64,000 bases of DNA from Rhizobium sp. BT03 (GTDB lineage: Bacteria; Pseudomonadota; Alphaproteobacteria; Rhizobiales; Rhizobiaceae). A model generated the notes under the pieces. It did no database searches. It was not told the origin of the DNA and saw only the letters and a program-made list of their open reading frames with translations. Where the stretch lies: positions 3,428,001 to 3,492,000 of the forward strand of contig NZ_CP125640.1 in NCBI RefSeq assembly GCF_030053155.1. The letters are read 5' to 3'. Positions 48,110 through 57,744 of this stretch are shown here, piece after piece (position 1 is the first letter of the stretch; each line of letters starts with the position of its first letter). A program made the translations under genes and the position numbers.

Positions 48110-49093
48110 CTAATCTACGGGATAGTGGCCTTCGTCAAAGACCTCGTCGTGGTAGCCTTTCGAACCGACGTCCAGCGCCAGCGGGCTGCGCCATTCCCTG
48201 TTGTCGCCGAGGCAATCGAGCACGAAGCGGAAATCACATCGCGGCTGCCAGCCGAGTTCCCGCCTTGCGCGGGCGTTGACATAGACACGGTCGAGCGTCG
48301 GAAACATCTTCCAGCCGCGTGATGCATAGAGGGCGCCTGCATCGGGGAACAGTCGTTCGACGATTTGAGACGCGTTGCGCCTGATCGCGGTAAGATCGTC
48401 CAATGAAAACGGCGTCGTGGCCGAGATGATATAGCGGCCGAAGCCGATTGCCGGCGCCTTCTCGAGTGCCAGCAGATGGGCGCCGACCACATCGGCGATG
48501 TCGACGCGGCGGTGAAGAAGCTCGTTGGCCTGTGCATTCTCCGCCGAATAACCGCCGCGAATGTCAGGATCGTCGTCGCTTTCGGGAAAGAAACGCGATG
48601 TCCTGAGAATGACGACCGGCAGGCCGGACCTGCGGGCGAAGAGTTCGCAAAGGCCTTCGGCGGCGAGTTTCGTCACGCCGTAAATGTTTCTGGCGACCGG
48701 GAGCACGTCCTCGGTCACCCAGGCCGCCGGTTCGCCGGCGGCCGGCGTCAATGCCGCACCGAAGGTGCTGGTGGTGCTGGTGAAGACGAAGCTCGCAACG
48801 CCCGCGGCGACCGCCTCTTCGAGCAGGTTCAGCGTGCCGCCGGCATTGGTGTCGAGGAAATCGCGATTGCCGTGGGTCGCCACATGCGGCTTGTGCAGTG
48901 TGGCGGCATGCACGACATGGCGGATGCCCGACATCGCCTGCCGGAGGAAAGCGCGGTCAGCGATCGAGCCGACCATGTCGGTGAAGGCCGACGGTTTGAT
49001 ATCGATGCCGTACGCAGGCCGGCCTTGCGTTCGCAGGTTGCGCATCAGCGCCTCGCCGAGATGGCCGGCGCTTCCCGTCACCAGTATCGTCAT
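48110..49093 (-). CDS. NAD-dependent epimerase/dehydratase
   Basis: A 327-aa extended short-chain dehydrogenase. VTGSAGHLGEALMR is the Gly-rich NAD loop, HVVHAATLHKPHV the third strand, TSTTSTFG and YGVTKLAAEGLCE carry the Ser and the catalytic YxxxK. Substrate is probably a nucleotide sugar or related compound, but nothing beyond the fold supports a choice. It is convergent with the 6S RNA. Confidence 0.85.
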   Translation of the reverse strand: MTILVTGSAGHLGEALMRNLRTQGRPAYGIDIKPSAFTDMVGSIADRAFLRQAMSGIRHVVHAATLHKPHVATHGNRDFLDTNAGGTLNLLEEAVAAGVASFVFTSTTSTFGAALTPAAGEPAAWVTEDVLPVARNIYGVTKLAAEGLCELFARRSGLPVVILRTSRFFPESDDDPDIRGGYSAENAQANELLHRRVDIADVVGAHLLALEKAPAIGFGRYIISATTPFSLDDLTAIRRNASQIVERLFPDAGALYASRGWKMFPTLDRVYVNARARRELGWQPRCDFRFVLDCLGDNREWRSPLALDVGSKGYHDEVFDEGHYPVD

Positions 49094-49192
49094 CGCACCG
49101 CCTCCTGGGTGTTTCTGAGGAGGCTATGAAGGCCGGGCTTTCCAGGCAACGCATAAATTATGCATAGGGGTGCAGGAAAACTGTAGGCCCGA

Positions 49193-49528
49193 TCATTGTT
49201 CCGGCGAGCCTTCGAGATTGCTTTTCAACCGGTCAAGGATCGATAGAGCGTGCCCGGCATAGGCGCTGATCCAGCGGTCATGGATGTGCTTGATCGGCAG
49301 GCTGTTCAGGTGGTTCCAGCGTTCGCGGCCTTCCTTCCTGGCGATGACAAGATCGGCTTCCTCCAGCACCTTCAGATGCTGCATCACCGTGCAGCGGTCC
49401 ATCTGCGGAAACATCTCGCAAAGCGTCCCCGTGGTGCGGGGGGCGTCCTTGAGCAGGTCGAGGATTTCGCGGCGGCGGTGATGCGCCAGCGCCTTGAAAA
49501 CGGGGTCGTCGGTCGATTCGCTTGACAT
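49193..49528 (-). CDS. ArsR-family transcriptional regulator
   Basis: A 111-aa winged-helix protein: VFKALAHHRRREILDLLKDAP, then FPQMDRCTVMQHLKVLEEADLV and ARKEGRERWNHLN (wing). No metal-site cysteines pair up (two lone Cys). It is divergent from an SRPBCC gene, the usual arrangement for this subgroup, which represses itself and the partner. A 7-5-7 inverted repeat directly before its start is the likely operator. Confidence 0.9.
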   Translation of the reverse strand: MSSESTDDPVFKALAHHRRREILDLLKDAPRTTGTLCEMFPQMDRCTVMQHLKVLEEADLVIARKEGRERWNHLNSLPIKHIHDRWISAYAGHALSILDRLKSNLEGSPEQ

Positions 49529-49529
49529 G

Positions 49530-49548
49530 TTATGTTTTTATAACATAA
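49530..49548. promoter_or_regulatory. Palindromic operator between arsR and the SRPBCC gene
   Basis: TTATGTT (49530-49536) and AACATAA (49542-49548), a perfect 7-5-7 inverted repeat. It begins 2 bp from the arsR start codon and lies in the 70-bp divergent promoter region. Size and place fit an ArsR dimer site. Confidence 0.65.
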
Positions 49549-49598
49549 TGGCATCGAGTGCAATGGAAGCAGGCACTATGGAGAAAAGGAGAAGCGCC

Positions 49599-50081
49599 AT
49601 GTCTCTCGGAATCCGCGTTTCCGGCCGTATCGGCCGCCCCGTCGCAGAGGTGTTCGACGCGGTGGTCAACCCGAAAAAGCTCAGCAGCTATTTCACCACC
49701 ATCGGCGGGGCGAGCGCGCCGCTCGTCAAGGGTACGACGGTGACCTGGTGGAAGGACGCCCAGGTGGAGGTGGTCGAACTCGTGCCGGAAAGCCGCATCG
49801 TGCTCAGCTGGGATGGCGGCACCGGCGACGACAAGACAACCTATAAGACGTCGGTCGAGATGAATTTCAAGCCGCTGGAGGATGGCGGCACCTTGGTGAC
49901 CATCGCCGAGACCGGCTGGCGCGAGGACGAAGCCGGCCGGCGCGGCACCTACCTCAACTGCGAGGGCTGGACGCAGATGCTCTGCTGCATGAAGGCTTTC
50001 GTCGAATACGGCATCAATCTGCGCGAGGGCATGTTCCTCAGCGAAATGAAGGGAGAGCCGGCCAGCGCGCCGGATGCCTGA
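49599..50081 (+). CDS. SRPBCC/AHSA1-domain protein
   Basis: A 160-aa protein of the START-like AHSA1 group: IRVSGRIGRPVAEVFDAVVNP, VTWWKDAQVEVVELVPESRIV, WDGGTGDDKTTYKTSVEM and TIAETGWREDE, then GWTQMLCCMKAFVEYG near the end. It binds an unknown hydrophobic ligand. The partner ArsR probably represses it. ATG 49599 with AGGAG upstream is chosen over four earlier Mets. Confidence 0.85.
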   Translation: MSLGIRVSGRIGRPVAEVFDAVVNPKKLSSYFTTIGGASAPLVKGTTVTWWKDAQVEVVELVPESRIVLSWDGGTGDDKTTYKTSVEMNFKPLEDGGTLVTIAETGWREDEAGRRGTYLNCEGWTQMLCCMKAFVEYGINLREGMFLSEMKGEPASAPDA

Positions 50082-50217
50082 CCGATGATCGGTCCCAAGG
50101 CGGTCGGCGGCGCAATCGTCGCATTCGCCATTGGGGCCGAGACTTCGCTTGCCTGTCACACTGCGGGTGCTAATTTCCGGATTCGATACTTCATCTCGAT
50201 TTCCAGGAGATTTCATT

Positions 50218-51249
50218 ATGCAGCTTGGCATGGTTGGTTTGGGCCGCATGGGCAATTACATGGTTCAGCGGTTGATGCGGGGCGGTCACGAATGCGTCGT
50301 CTACGATGCGAGGCCCGAAAGCGTTGCCGAACTCGCAGGCCTCGGTGCGACCGGCAGTGCTTCGCTCGAAGAGTTCGTCTCGAAGCTCACGCATCCGCGG
50401 GCGATCTGGCTGATGCTGCCGGCGGCGATCGTCGACAAGGTGTTGGCGAGCCTTTTGCCGCTGCTTGAGAATGGCGACATCGTCATCGACGGCGGCAATT
50501 CCTATTATCACGACGATATCCGCCGCGGCGCCGAACTCATCACCAAGGGCATCCACTATGTCGATGTCGGCACCAGCGGCGGCGTCTTCGGCCTGGAGCG
50601 CGGTTATTGCCTGATGATCGGCGGCGAGAAGGGCGTCGTCCAGCACCTTTCGCCGATTTTCGCGACGCTGGCGCCCGGTGCCGGCACGACGGAGGTCTCG
50701 CCGAACCGCACGGCCGAAGCGGCCGCGGCTAGCACCGCCGAGCAGGGCTATCTGCATTGCGGCCCGCATGGCGCCGGCCATTTCGTCAAGATGGTGCATA
50801 ACGGCATCGAATACGGCCTGATGGCCGCCTATGCCGAAGGCATCAACATCCTGAAGCACGCCAATATCGGCGCCGCCTCGCATGAGGCCGACGCGGAAAC
50901 CGCGCCGCTCGCCCACCCCGAACATTTCCAATACGACTTCAATCTGCAGGATGTCGCCGAAGTCTGGCGTCGCGGCAGCGTCATCACCTCCTGGCTGCTC
51001 GATCTCACCGCCGATGCGCTGCATGCCGATCCGGCGCTGTCGAAATATGCCGGCCGCGTCTCCGACAGCGGCGAAGGCCGCTGGACGATCATGGCGGCAA
51101 TCGACGAAAGCGTGCCGACGCCGGTGCTGAGTGCGGCGCTCTACGGCCGCTTCTCCTCGCGCGACAACGACGAATTCGCCAACAAGGTGCTGTCGGCAAT
51201 GCGTGCGGGCTTCGGCGGCCACGTGGAAAAGCCGGCTCCGAAATCCTGA
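50218..51249 (+). CDS. gnd: 6-phosphogluconate dehydrogenase, decarboxylating
   Basis: A 343-aa pentose-phosphate enzyme making ribulose-5-phosphate. [17 protein letters not shown] is the cofactor loop, [12 protein letters not shown] and [19 protein letters not shown] the core, and [15 protein letters not shown] carries the catalytic Lys and Asn. It is the shorter Gnd type (about 300-345 aa) rather than the 470-aa enterobacterial one. ATG 50218 follows AGGAGATTTCATT. Confidence 0.92.
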   Translation: MQLGMVGLGRMGNYMVQRLMRGGHECVVYDARPESVAELAGLGATGSASLEEFVSKLTHPRAIWLMLPAAIVDKVLASLLPLLENGDIVIDGGNSYYHDDIRRGAELITKGIHYVDVGTSGGVFGLERGYCLMIGGEKGVVQHLSPIFATLAPGAGTTEVSPNRTAEAAAASTAEQGYLHCGPHGAGHFVKMVHNGIEYGLMAAYAEGINILKHANIGAASHEADAETAPLAHPEHFQYDFNLQDVAEVWRRGSVITSWLLDLTADALHADPALSKYAGRVSDSGEGRWTIMAAIDESVPTPVLSAALYGRFSSRDNDEFANKVLSAMRAGFGGHVEKPAPKS

Positions 51250-51420
51250 AGGCCGGAGGCTTTCGACGCCTTCCAGACAAGGAGGCGCCTCAGCCTTTCC
51301 TAGCCATCGGTATGGTTTCCCTACGGCTTGCTGGCGGCAGCGGTCGCGAGTATCCATTGCTGAAAAGGGAAATGTCGGGGCTGCTTCGTCCAAGCGGCCG
51401 GCACTCCATTGGAGGCGGTC

Positions 51421-53535
51421 ATGGCGCGTGGCAGGGCAGGGGGCTTGAAGGCCGTCATATCGGGTGTGCTGGCTTTCATTGCGCTTTTGGGGGCGGTTTC
51501 ACCGGGCTTTGCCCAGACATCGCCCATCCAGGCGCCAGTCGCGGCGACCCCGCCGGCCCAGGTGCGTGAGATGATGCAGCTCATGCAGACGCCGGAGGTC
51601 AAGCAGTGGATGTCGACGCAGATGGCGGCGACGCCTGCGGGAAATGCGGCGGCTGAAAACCAGATGTCGGTCCTGTCGGGCCTGCTGCAGCACGCCCGCC
51701 GGCACGTCTCGATGGTCTCCGATGCGGCGATGACGCTGCCCTTTCAGATCGGCAATGCGTCCTCGCTGTTCCTCGGTGAAATCGCCGCGAACGGCTGGCC
51801 GCGCATGGCGGCGCAGTTCCTGGCCATCTTCCTGCTCGGCGCGATTGTCGAGAGCCTTGCCCGTTATGCCTTCCGCCGCCGCCGTCGTCGACTGGCCGAG
51901 ATGGCCGGCATGCATCTGGCGCCGCGTGTCATCCCGGCGCTGATTTTCGCGGCGGCAACGATGCTTGCGCTTCTCAGCCTCAGCTGGCCGCCTCTCAGCC
52001 AGAGCATCGCGATCGTCTGCGTCGTCGCGCTCATCGTCCAACGCTTCACGATCTGCCTCGGCGGTGTGCTGGTCGATCTCATCGGGCTGGCGCGGGCCGA
52101 GGAAGAGCGGCAAGGCATTACCGCTCCCATCATGCCGGGGCGCGCCGTTGCGCTGTTCTGGTACCGCCGCTGTGCGACCTTCGTCATCTATTTCATGCTC
52201 GGCTGGGCAGTGATCCAGTCGATGGAACCACTCGGCTATTCTCCGAGTGCGCGGCTCCTCGTCGGCTACATCCTCGGTATCGGCCTGCTGCTGATTGCGA
52301 TCGAAGCGGTCTGGTCGCGGCCGCTCAAGGATGAGAAGCGCGGTCACGGGATCTCCTGGGCGCTCACCGTTTATTTCCTGTTGCTCTGGAGCCTTTGGGT
52401 CGCAGGCTTCAACTGGCTGCTCTGGCTCGGCATCTATGTGCTGCTGCTGCCGCGCGTGCTTGCCGTCTCGACGATTGCGGTGAAATCGCTGCAGCAGACC
52501 GAGGCGAGCTTCCTGGCGACGCGCCGCATTGCCGCCGTGCTGCTCGACCGCGGGGTGCGGGCGTTGATCATCGCCGTTGCCGCTATCTGGCTCGGGCACA
52601 TGCTCGGCGTCGGCGCCGATACCATGGCGGCCGGCGACACCATGGTCGACAAGATCGCACGCGGCGTCATCGGCGGCATCGTCATCCTGCTTGCCGCCGA
52701 TCTGCTCTGGCATGTGATCAAGGCCTATATCGACGGCAAGCTGCTCGATTCATCCGTGGATGGCGGGGCAACGGATGAGGAGAAGGCCAAACGCGCACGG
52801 ATACAGACGCTGCTGCCGATCTTCCGCAATATCCTTGCCGTCGTCATCGCCGTCATTGCCGTATTGATGGTGCTCTCCGGGCTCGGCATCGAGATCGGGC
52901 CGCTGATCGCCGGCGCCGGCGTCGTCGGCGTGGCGGTCGGTTTCGGTGCGCAGACGATCGTCAAGGACGTCATCAGCGGCATGTTCTATCTCTGGGACGA
53001 TGCCTTCCGCATCGGCGAATATATCGAAAGCGGCAGCCACAAAGGCGTGGTCGAAGCTTTCAGCCTGCGCTCGGTGAAGCTCAGGCATCATCGGGGGCCG
53101 CTGACGACGGTGCCGTTCGGCGAACTCGGCGCGGTGAAGAACCTCAACCGCGACTGGACGATCGACAAGATCAGCCTCAACGTCAAATACGACACCGATC
53201 TCGTCAAGGCGAAGAAGGTGATCAAGCAGATCGGCCAGACGCTGCTCGAAAATCCGGAATTCGGCCCGCATATCATCGAGACGCTGAAGATGAAGGGTGT
53301 CGAGCAGTTCGGCGAATTCGCGATCGAAATCCGGCTGTCGATGATGACCAAGCCCGGCGAGCAATTCGTCATCCGCCGCAATGCGCTGGCGATGATCCGC
53401 AATGCCTTCAAGGAAAACGGGATCGAATTCGCGGTGCCGACGGTGCAGGTGGCGGGTGATCGCGACGCGGAGGTGGAGGCTGCCGTGGCGCGCTACGCCG
53501 CCCATGCGCGGGCGAATGGCGAGCCGGCGGCATGA
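51421..53535 (+). CDS. Large MscS-family mechanosensitive channel (YbiO-like)
   Basis: A 704-aa channel: signal-like N-terminus, a periplasmic segment with REMMQLMQTPEVKQWMSTQM, about ten TM helices and the MscS core at about 470-600 (AGVVGVAVGFGAQTIVKDVI lines the pore; FRIGEYIESGSHKGVVEAF starts the beta domain). It opens on membrane stretch and spares the cell from osmotic down-shock. Closest in layout to YbiO. ATG 51421 follows GGAGGCGGTC; an in-frame TTG at 51409 is less likely. Confidence 0.9.
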   Translation: MARGRAGGLKAVISGVLAFIALLGAVSPGFAQTSPIQAPVAATPPAQVREMMQLMQTPEVKQWMSTQMAATPAGNAAAENQMSVLSGLLQHARRHVSMVSDAAMTLPFQIGNASSLFLGEIAANGWPRMAAQFLAIFLLGAIVESLARYAFRRRRRRLAEMAGMHLAPRVIPALIFAAATMLALLSLSWPPLSQSIAIVCVVALIVQRFTICLGGVLVDLIGLARAEEERQGITAPIMPGRAVALFWYRRCATFVIYFMLGWAVIQSMEPLGYSPSARLLVGYILGIGLLLIAIEAVWSRPLKDEKRGHGISWALTVYFLLLWSLWVAGFNWLLWLGIYVLLLPRVLAVSTIAVKSLQQTEASFLATRRIAAVLLDRGVRALIIAVAAIWLGHMLGVGADTMAAGDTMVDKIARGVIGGIVILLAADLLWHVIKAYIDGKLLDSSVDGGATDEEKAKRARIQTLLPIFRNILAVVIAVIAVLMVLSGLGIEIGPLIAGAGVVGVAVGFGAQTIVKDVISGMFYLWDDAFRIGEYIESGSHKGVVEAFSLRSVKLRHHRGPLTTVPFGELGAVKNLNRDWTIDKISLNVKYDTDLVKAKKVIKQIGQTLLENPEFGPHIIETLKMKGVEQFGEFAIEIRLSMMTKPGEQFVIRRNALAMIRNAFKENGIEFAVPTVQVAGDRDAEVEAAVARYAAHARANGEPAA

Positions 53536-53764
53536 AGCCCGCCTGGCAAATCTCCTGCATGGCGGGGCAAGTCCCTTTATAAGCTTACGAAAATGCAATG
53601 CGGCGTTATGTCCGCCTGCGCAAATTCGCCCCAATTGCGGGTGATGGAGGCCCAGGCGGCGGGGCAGGGTAGCGGCGGCATGGCTTCATGGAGCTTATAT
53701 GCCTCTCATGTTACGTCTTTCAAAAATGATTCCCGCCGAGCTGGCAATTGCAGCAGGATAAGAG

Positions 53765-56368
53765 ATGTCGGGTCACGACAATTTGAAAGAGATGGAAGAC
53801 GCGGACGAATTTTCCTTTCGCGGTTTATTCAGACGTTACAGGACACCGCTGGTGGCAGCGGCGACACTCGTGGTCTTCTGTCTCGTCGGCTATGCGATCA
53901 TGCAGCTCACCAACGAGGTGCGCTATGACGACGTCGTCGATGCGCTGGCGGCGACCAGGCCGAGCGCCATCCTGCTCGCGCTGTTCTTCACCGCACTCAG
54001 CTTCCTCTCGCTGGTCTTCTACGATCTCAACGCCATCGACTATATCGGCAAGAAACTGCCCTTTCCGCATGTGGCGCTGACGGCGTTCAGCGCCTATGCG
54101 GTCGGCAATACCGCCGGCTTCGGGGCGCTGTCGGGCGGCGCGATCCGCTATCGCGCCTATACGCGTCTCGGGCTTTCGCCTGAAGATATCGGCCGCATCA
54201 TCGCCTTCGTCACGCTCTCCTTCGGTCTCGGCCTGGCGGGCGTCGGAGCGATCGCCCTCATCATCATTGCCGATGAGATCGGCCCGTTGATCGGCGTCAG
54301 CGCATTGCTGCTGCGGTTGATCGCCGGTTCGATCGTCGCCATTCTGGGCGCAGTGATGATCATCGGCCGTGACGGGCGTGTGCTCGATCTCGGCCCTGTC
54401 GCAATCCGCCTGCCGGATTCGCGCACCTGGTCGCGGCAGTTCCTCGTCACCGCCTTCGATATCGCCGCCTCGGCGTCCGTGCTTTACGTGCTCTTGCCGC
54501 AGACGGCGATCGGCTGGCCGGTCTTTCTCGCCGTCTATGCGATCGCCGTCGGTCTCGGCGTGCTCAGCCACGTTCCGGCCGGGCTCGGCGTGTTCGAGAC
54601 CGTGATCATCGCCTCGCTCGGCAGCGCGGTGAACATCGATGCCGTGCTCGGATCGCTGGTGCTCTATCGGCTTATCTATCATGTGCTGCCGCTGCTGATC
54701 GCCGTGCTCGCGGTCTCGGCGACGGAGCTGCGCCGTTTCGTCGATCATCCGGCCGCCTCCAGCGTCCGGCGGATCGGCGGAAGGCTGATGCCGCAGCTGC
54801 TGTCGGCCTTAGCGCTGCTGCTCGGCGTCATGCTGATCTTTTCGAGCGTCACGCCGACACCGGACCAGAACCTCGAATTCCTCTCCAACTATCTGCCGCT
54901 GCCGATGGTGGAAGGGGCGCATTTCCTGTCCAGCCTATTGGGGCTCGCGCTCGTCGTTGCGGCGCGCGGCCTCGGCCAGCGGCTCGACGGCGCCTGGTGG
55001 GTGGCGGTATTCTCGGCCCTTGCCGCACTGACCTTGTCGCTTTTGAAAGCGATCGCGCTCGTCGAAGCCGCCTTTCTTGCCTTCCTCATCTTCGGGCTCT
55101 TCGTCAGCCGGCGGCTCTTTACCCGCCATGCCTCGCTGCTCAACCAGGCGCTGACGGCGTCCTGGCTGATGGCGATCGCCGTCATCGTCGTCGGCGCCGT
55201 CGTCATCCTGCTCTTCGTCTACCGCGATGTCGAATACAGCAACCAGCTCTGGTGGCAGTTCGAATTCACTGCCGAAGCGCCGCGGGGCTTACGCGCCGTG
55301 CTCGGCATCACCATCATCTCGTCGGCAATCGCCGTCTTCAGCCTGCTGCGGCCGGCGGCCTTCCGGCCGGAACCGGCGACGGAGGAAGCGCTGGTGCGGG
55401 CCGTCGAGATCGTCGGCAGGCAGGGCAATGCCGACGCCAATCTGGTGCGCATGGGCGACAAGAGCATCATGTTCTCGGAAAAGGGCGACGCTTTCATCAT
55501 GTATGGCCGGCAGGGCCGGTCCTGGATCGCGCTGTTCGACCCGGTCGGCGAACACCGCGCCGTGCAGGAGCTGGTCTGGCGCTTCGTCGAAGCGGCGCGC
55601 GCCGCCGGCTGCCGGGCCGTGTTCTATCAGATCTCGCCGTCGCTGCTTTCCCATTGCGCCGATGCCGGCCTTCGCGCCTTCAAGCTCGGCGAACTGGCGG
55701 TGACCGATCTTCGAACCTTCGAGATGAAGGGCGGCAAATGGGCGAACCTTCGCCAGACCGCGAGCCGCGCCCAGCGCGACGGGCTGGAATTTGCCGTCGT
55801 CGAACCCGAGGCCGTGCCCTCTATTATCGATGACCTCTCCGCCGTTTCCACGGCCTGGCTCGAGCATCACAACGCCAAGGAAAAGGGCTTTTCGCTTGGC
55901 GCCTTCGATCCCGGCTACGTCTCTTCCCAGCCGGTCGGGATCTTGAAAAAGGACGGCAGGATCGTCGCCTTCGCCAATATCCTCGTCACCGAATCCAGGC
56001 AGGAGGGCACGATCGATCTCATGCGCTTTTCGCCGGACGCGCCGAAGGGCTCGATGGACTTTCTCTTCGTGCAGATCATGGAATATCTGCGCGGCCAGGG
56101 TTTCACCCACTTCAATCTCGGCATGGCGCCTCTCTCCGGCATGTCGAAACGCGAGGCGGCGCCCGTCTGGGACCGCATCGGCAGCACCGTCTTCGAACAC
56201 GGCGAGCGCTTCTATAACTTCAAAGGCCTTCGGGCATTCAAATCAAAGTTTCATCCGCACTGGCAACCGCGCTATCTTGCGGTCTCCGGAGGGGGCAATC
56301 CGATGATCGCGTTGATGGACGCGACATTTCTGATCGGGGGCGGATTGAAAGGGGTAGTGAGAAAATGA
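53765..56368 (+). CDS. lpiA: Lysyl-phosphatidylglycerol synthase/flippase (MprF, LpiA)
   Basis: An 867-aa MprF protein: about 14 TM helices in residues ~25-530 (flippase), and a C-terminal GNAT-like lysyl-transferase at about 545-850 with DAFIMYGRQGRSWIALFDPV, HNAKEKGFSLGAFD and LMRFSPDAPKGSMDFLF, and NLGMAPLSGM. It moves lysine from Lys-tRNA to phosphatidylglycerol and so gives the membrane positive charge. In R. tropici lpiA is acid-induced. Its stop overlaps the atvA start (ATGA). Confidence 0.94.
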   Translation: MSGHDNLKEMEDADEFSFRGLFRRYRTPLVAAATLVVFCLVGYAIMQLTNEVRYDDVVDALAATRPSAILLALFFTALSFLSLVFYDLNAIDYIGKKLPFPHVALTAFSAYAVGNTAGFGALSGGAIRYRAYTRLGLSPEDIGRIIAFVTLSFGLGLAGVGAIALIIIADEIGPLIGVSALLLRLIAGSIVAILGAVMIIGRDGRVLDLGPVAIRLPDSRTWSRQFLVTAFDIAASASVLYVLLPQTAIGWPVFLAVYAIAVGLGVLSHVPAGLGVFETVIIASLGSAVNIDAVLGSLVLYRLIYHVLPLLIAVLAVSATELRRFVDHPAASSVRRIGGRLMPQLLSALALLLGVMLIFSSVTPTPDQNLEFLSNYLPLPMVEGAHFLSSLLGLALVVAARGLGQRLDGAWWVAVFSALAALTLSLLKAIALVEAAFLAFLIFGLFVSRRLFTRHASLLNQALTASWLMAIAVIVVGAVVILLFVYRDVEYSNQLWWQFEFTAEAPRGLRAVLGITIISSAIAVFSLLRPAAFRPEPATEEALVRAVEIVGRQGNADANLVRMGDKSIMFSEKGDAFIMYGRQGRSWIALFDPVGEHRAVQELVWRFVEAARAAGCRAVFYQISPSLLSHCADAGLRAFKLGELAVTDLRTFEMKGGKWANLRQTASRAQRDGLEFAVVEPEAVPSIIDDLSAVSTAWLEHHNAKEKGFSLGAFDPGYVSSQPVGILKKDGRIVAFANILVTESRQEGTIDLMRFSPDAPKGSMDFLFVQIMEYLRGQGFTHFNLGMAPLSGMSKREAAPVWDRIGSTVFEHGERFYNFKGLRAFKSKFHPHWQPRYLAVSGGGNPMIALMDATFLIGGGLKGVVRK

Positions 56369-57744
56369 TCAGGACAATCCTTCTTGCCACGGCATGCGCC
56401 TGCATGCTCGCGGCCGCGTCGGCTGATGCCGCCGAGGAGACGACGCAGAGCTTCGAAACCGGCCTTATCCCATCGCCGCACATCTTCCTGCCGGAAGGAG
56501 AGGTGAAGGGCACGGTGATGCTGATCTCGGATGCCGCCGGCTGGGGCGACTATGAGAAGGGGGAGGCCGACAGGCTGGTCGCCGAAGGCGCCGTCGTCAT
56601 CGGCGTCGACTTTCCCTCTTATGTGAAGGCGCTCAGCCAATACGACGTCAGCCTCAACGACGGCTGCGTCTACATGGTTTCGGACATCGAATCGCTGAGC
56701 CAGCAGGTGCAGCGTGCGACCGGCAACAACGCCTATCACCTGCCGATCGTCGCCGGCATCGGCGAGGGTGGAGCCCTGGCACTGGCGATCGCCGCGCAGA
56801 CGCCGGATGCGACGATCGGCCAGACCCTTGCCGTCGATCCGAAGGCCGGCATTCCGCTGACCAAGGAACTTTGCACGCCGGCATCGAAGAAGGCGGTTGG
56901 CGACCGCATGATCTACGGGCTCAGCGACGGTGCTCTGCCGGACCCCGTCATATCGGTCTTCACTCCCAACGCCGATAAAGATGGCAGGGCGCATGCCGAA
57001 GCGCTGAAGAAGATCCATGACGCGATCGAGATCCGCGATTCCACCGACGATGCGCAGACGGTATTTGCCGATACGCTCGACGACCTCGTCACCGCCTCCG
57101 GCGCCTTCGGCAATCCGCTCGGCCTGCCGCTGGCGATCCTCGAGGCGACGCCCGCCCTCGATACGATGGCGGTGATCTATTCCGGCGACGGCGGCTGGCG
57201 CGACATCGACAAGGAGGTCGGCGGTACGCTGCAGAAGGAAGGCATTCCGGTCGTCGGTGTCGATTCGCTTCATTATTTCTGGTCGGAGCGCAAGCCGGAG
57301 GAGACCGCCGCCGATCTTTCGAAGATCATCGATTTCTACCGCAAGCAGTGGAAGGTGAAACATGTGCTGCTCGTCGGTTATTCCTTCGGCGCCGACGTCG
57401 TGCCCGCCACCTATCAGCTCCTCAAACCAGCCGAAAAGTCGGCGGTGGCGCAATTGTCGCTGCTGTCGCTCTCGCACCAAGTCGACTACGTCATCTCCGT
57501 TCTCGGCTGGCTCGGCCAGAAGACGGAAGGGGCTGGAGGCGATCCCGTCGCCGATCTGAAGGACATCGATCCGAAGCTCGTGCAATGCATCTACGGCAAG
57601 GACGACGATGACGATGTCGCCTGTCCGGCGGTGAAGGATAGCGGTGCCGAGGTCGTCGAACTGCCCGGCGACCATCACTTCGACGAGAATTACGATCTTC
57701 TCACCAGGACGATCATCGACGGGCTGAAAAAGCGACTGAATTAA
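56365..57744 (+). CDS. atvA: AcvB/AtvA/VirJ-family periplasmic protein
   Basis: A 459-aa exported protein (signal peptide about 1-23, ending SADA). The C-terminal half is an alpha/beta hydrolase-like VirJ domain with VLLVGYSFGADVVPATY (nucleophile Ser near 340) and a terminal GDHHFDENYD. AcvB of Agrobacterium hydrolyses lysyl-phosphatidylglycerol and its R. tropici homologue AtvA is needed for acid tolerance, so it opposes or edits the LpiA product. Translationally coupled to lpiA. Confidence 0.93.
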   Translation: MIRTILLATACACMLAAASADAAEETTQSFETGLIPSPHIFLPEGEVKGTVMLISDAAGWGDYEKGEADRLVAEGAVVIGVDFPSYVKALSQYDVSLNDGCVYMVSDIESLSQQVQRATGNNAYHLPIVAGIGEGGALALAIAAQTPDATIGQTLAVDPKAGIPLTKELCTPASKKAVGDRMIYGLSDGALPDPVISVFTPNADKDGRAHAEALKKIHDAIEIRDSTDDAQTVFADTLDDLVTASGAFGNPLGLPLAILEATPALDTMAVIYSGDGGWRDIDKEVGGTLQKEGIPVVGVDSLHYFWSERKPEETAADLSKIIDFYRKQWKVKHVLLVGYSFGADVVPATYQLLKPAEKSAVAQLSLLSLSHQVDYVISVLGWLGQKTEGAGGDPVADLKDIDPKLVQCIYGKDDDDDVACPAVKDSGAEVVELPGDHHFDENYDLLTRTIIDGLKKRLN

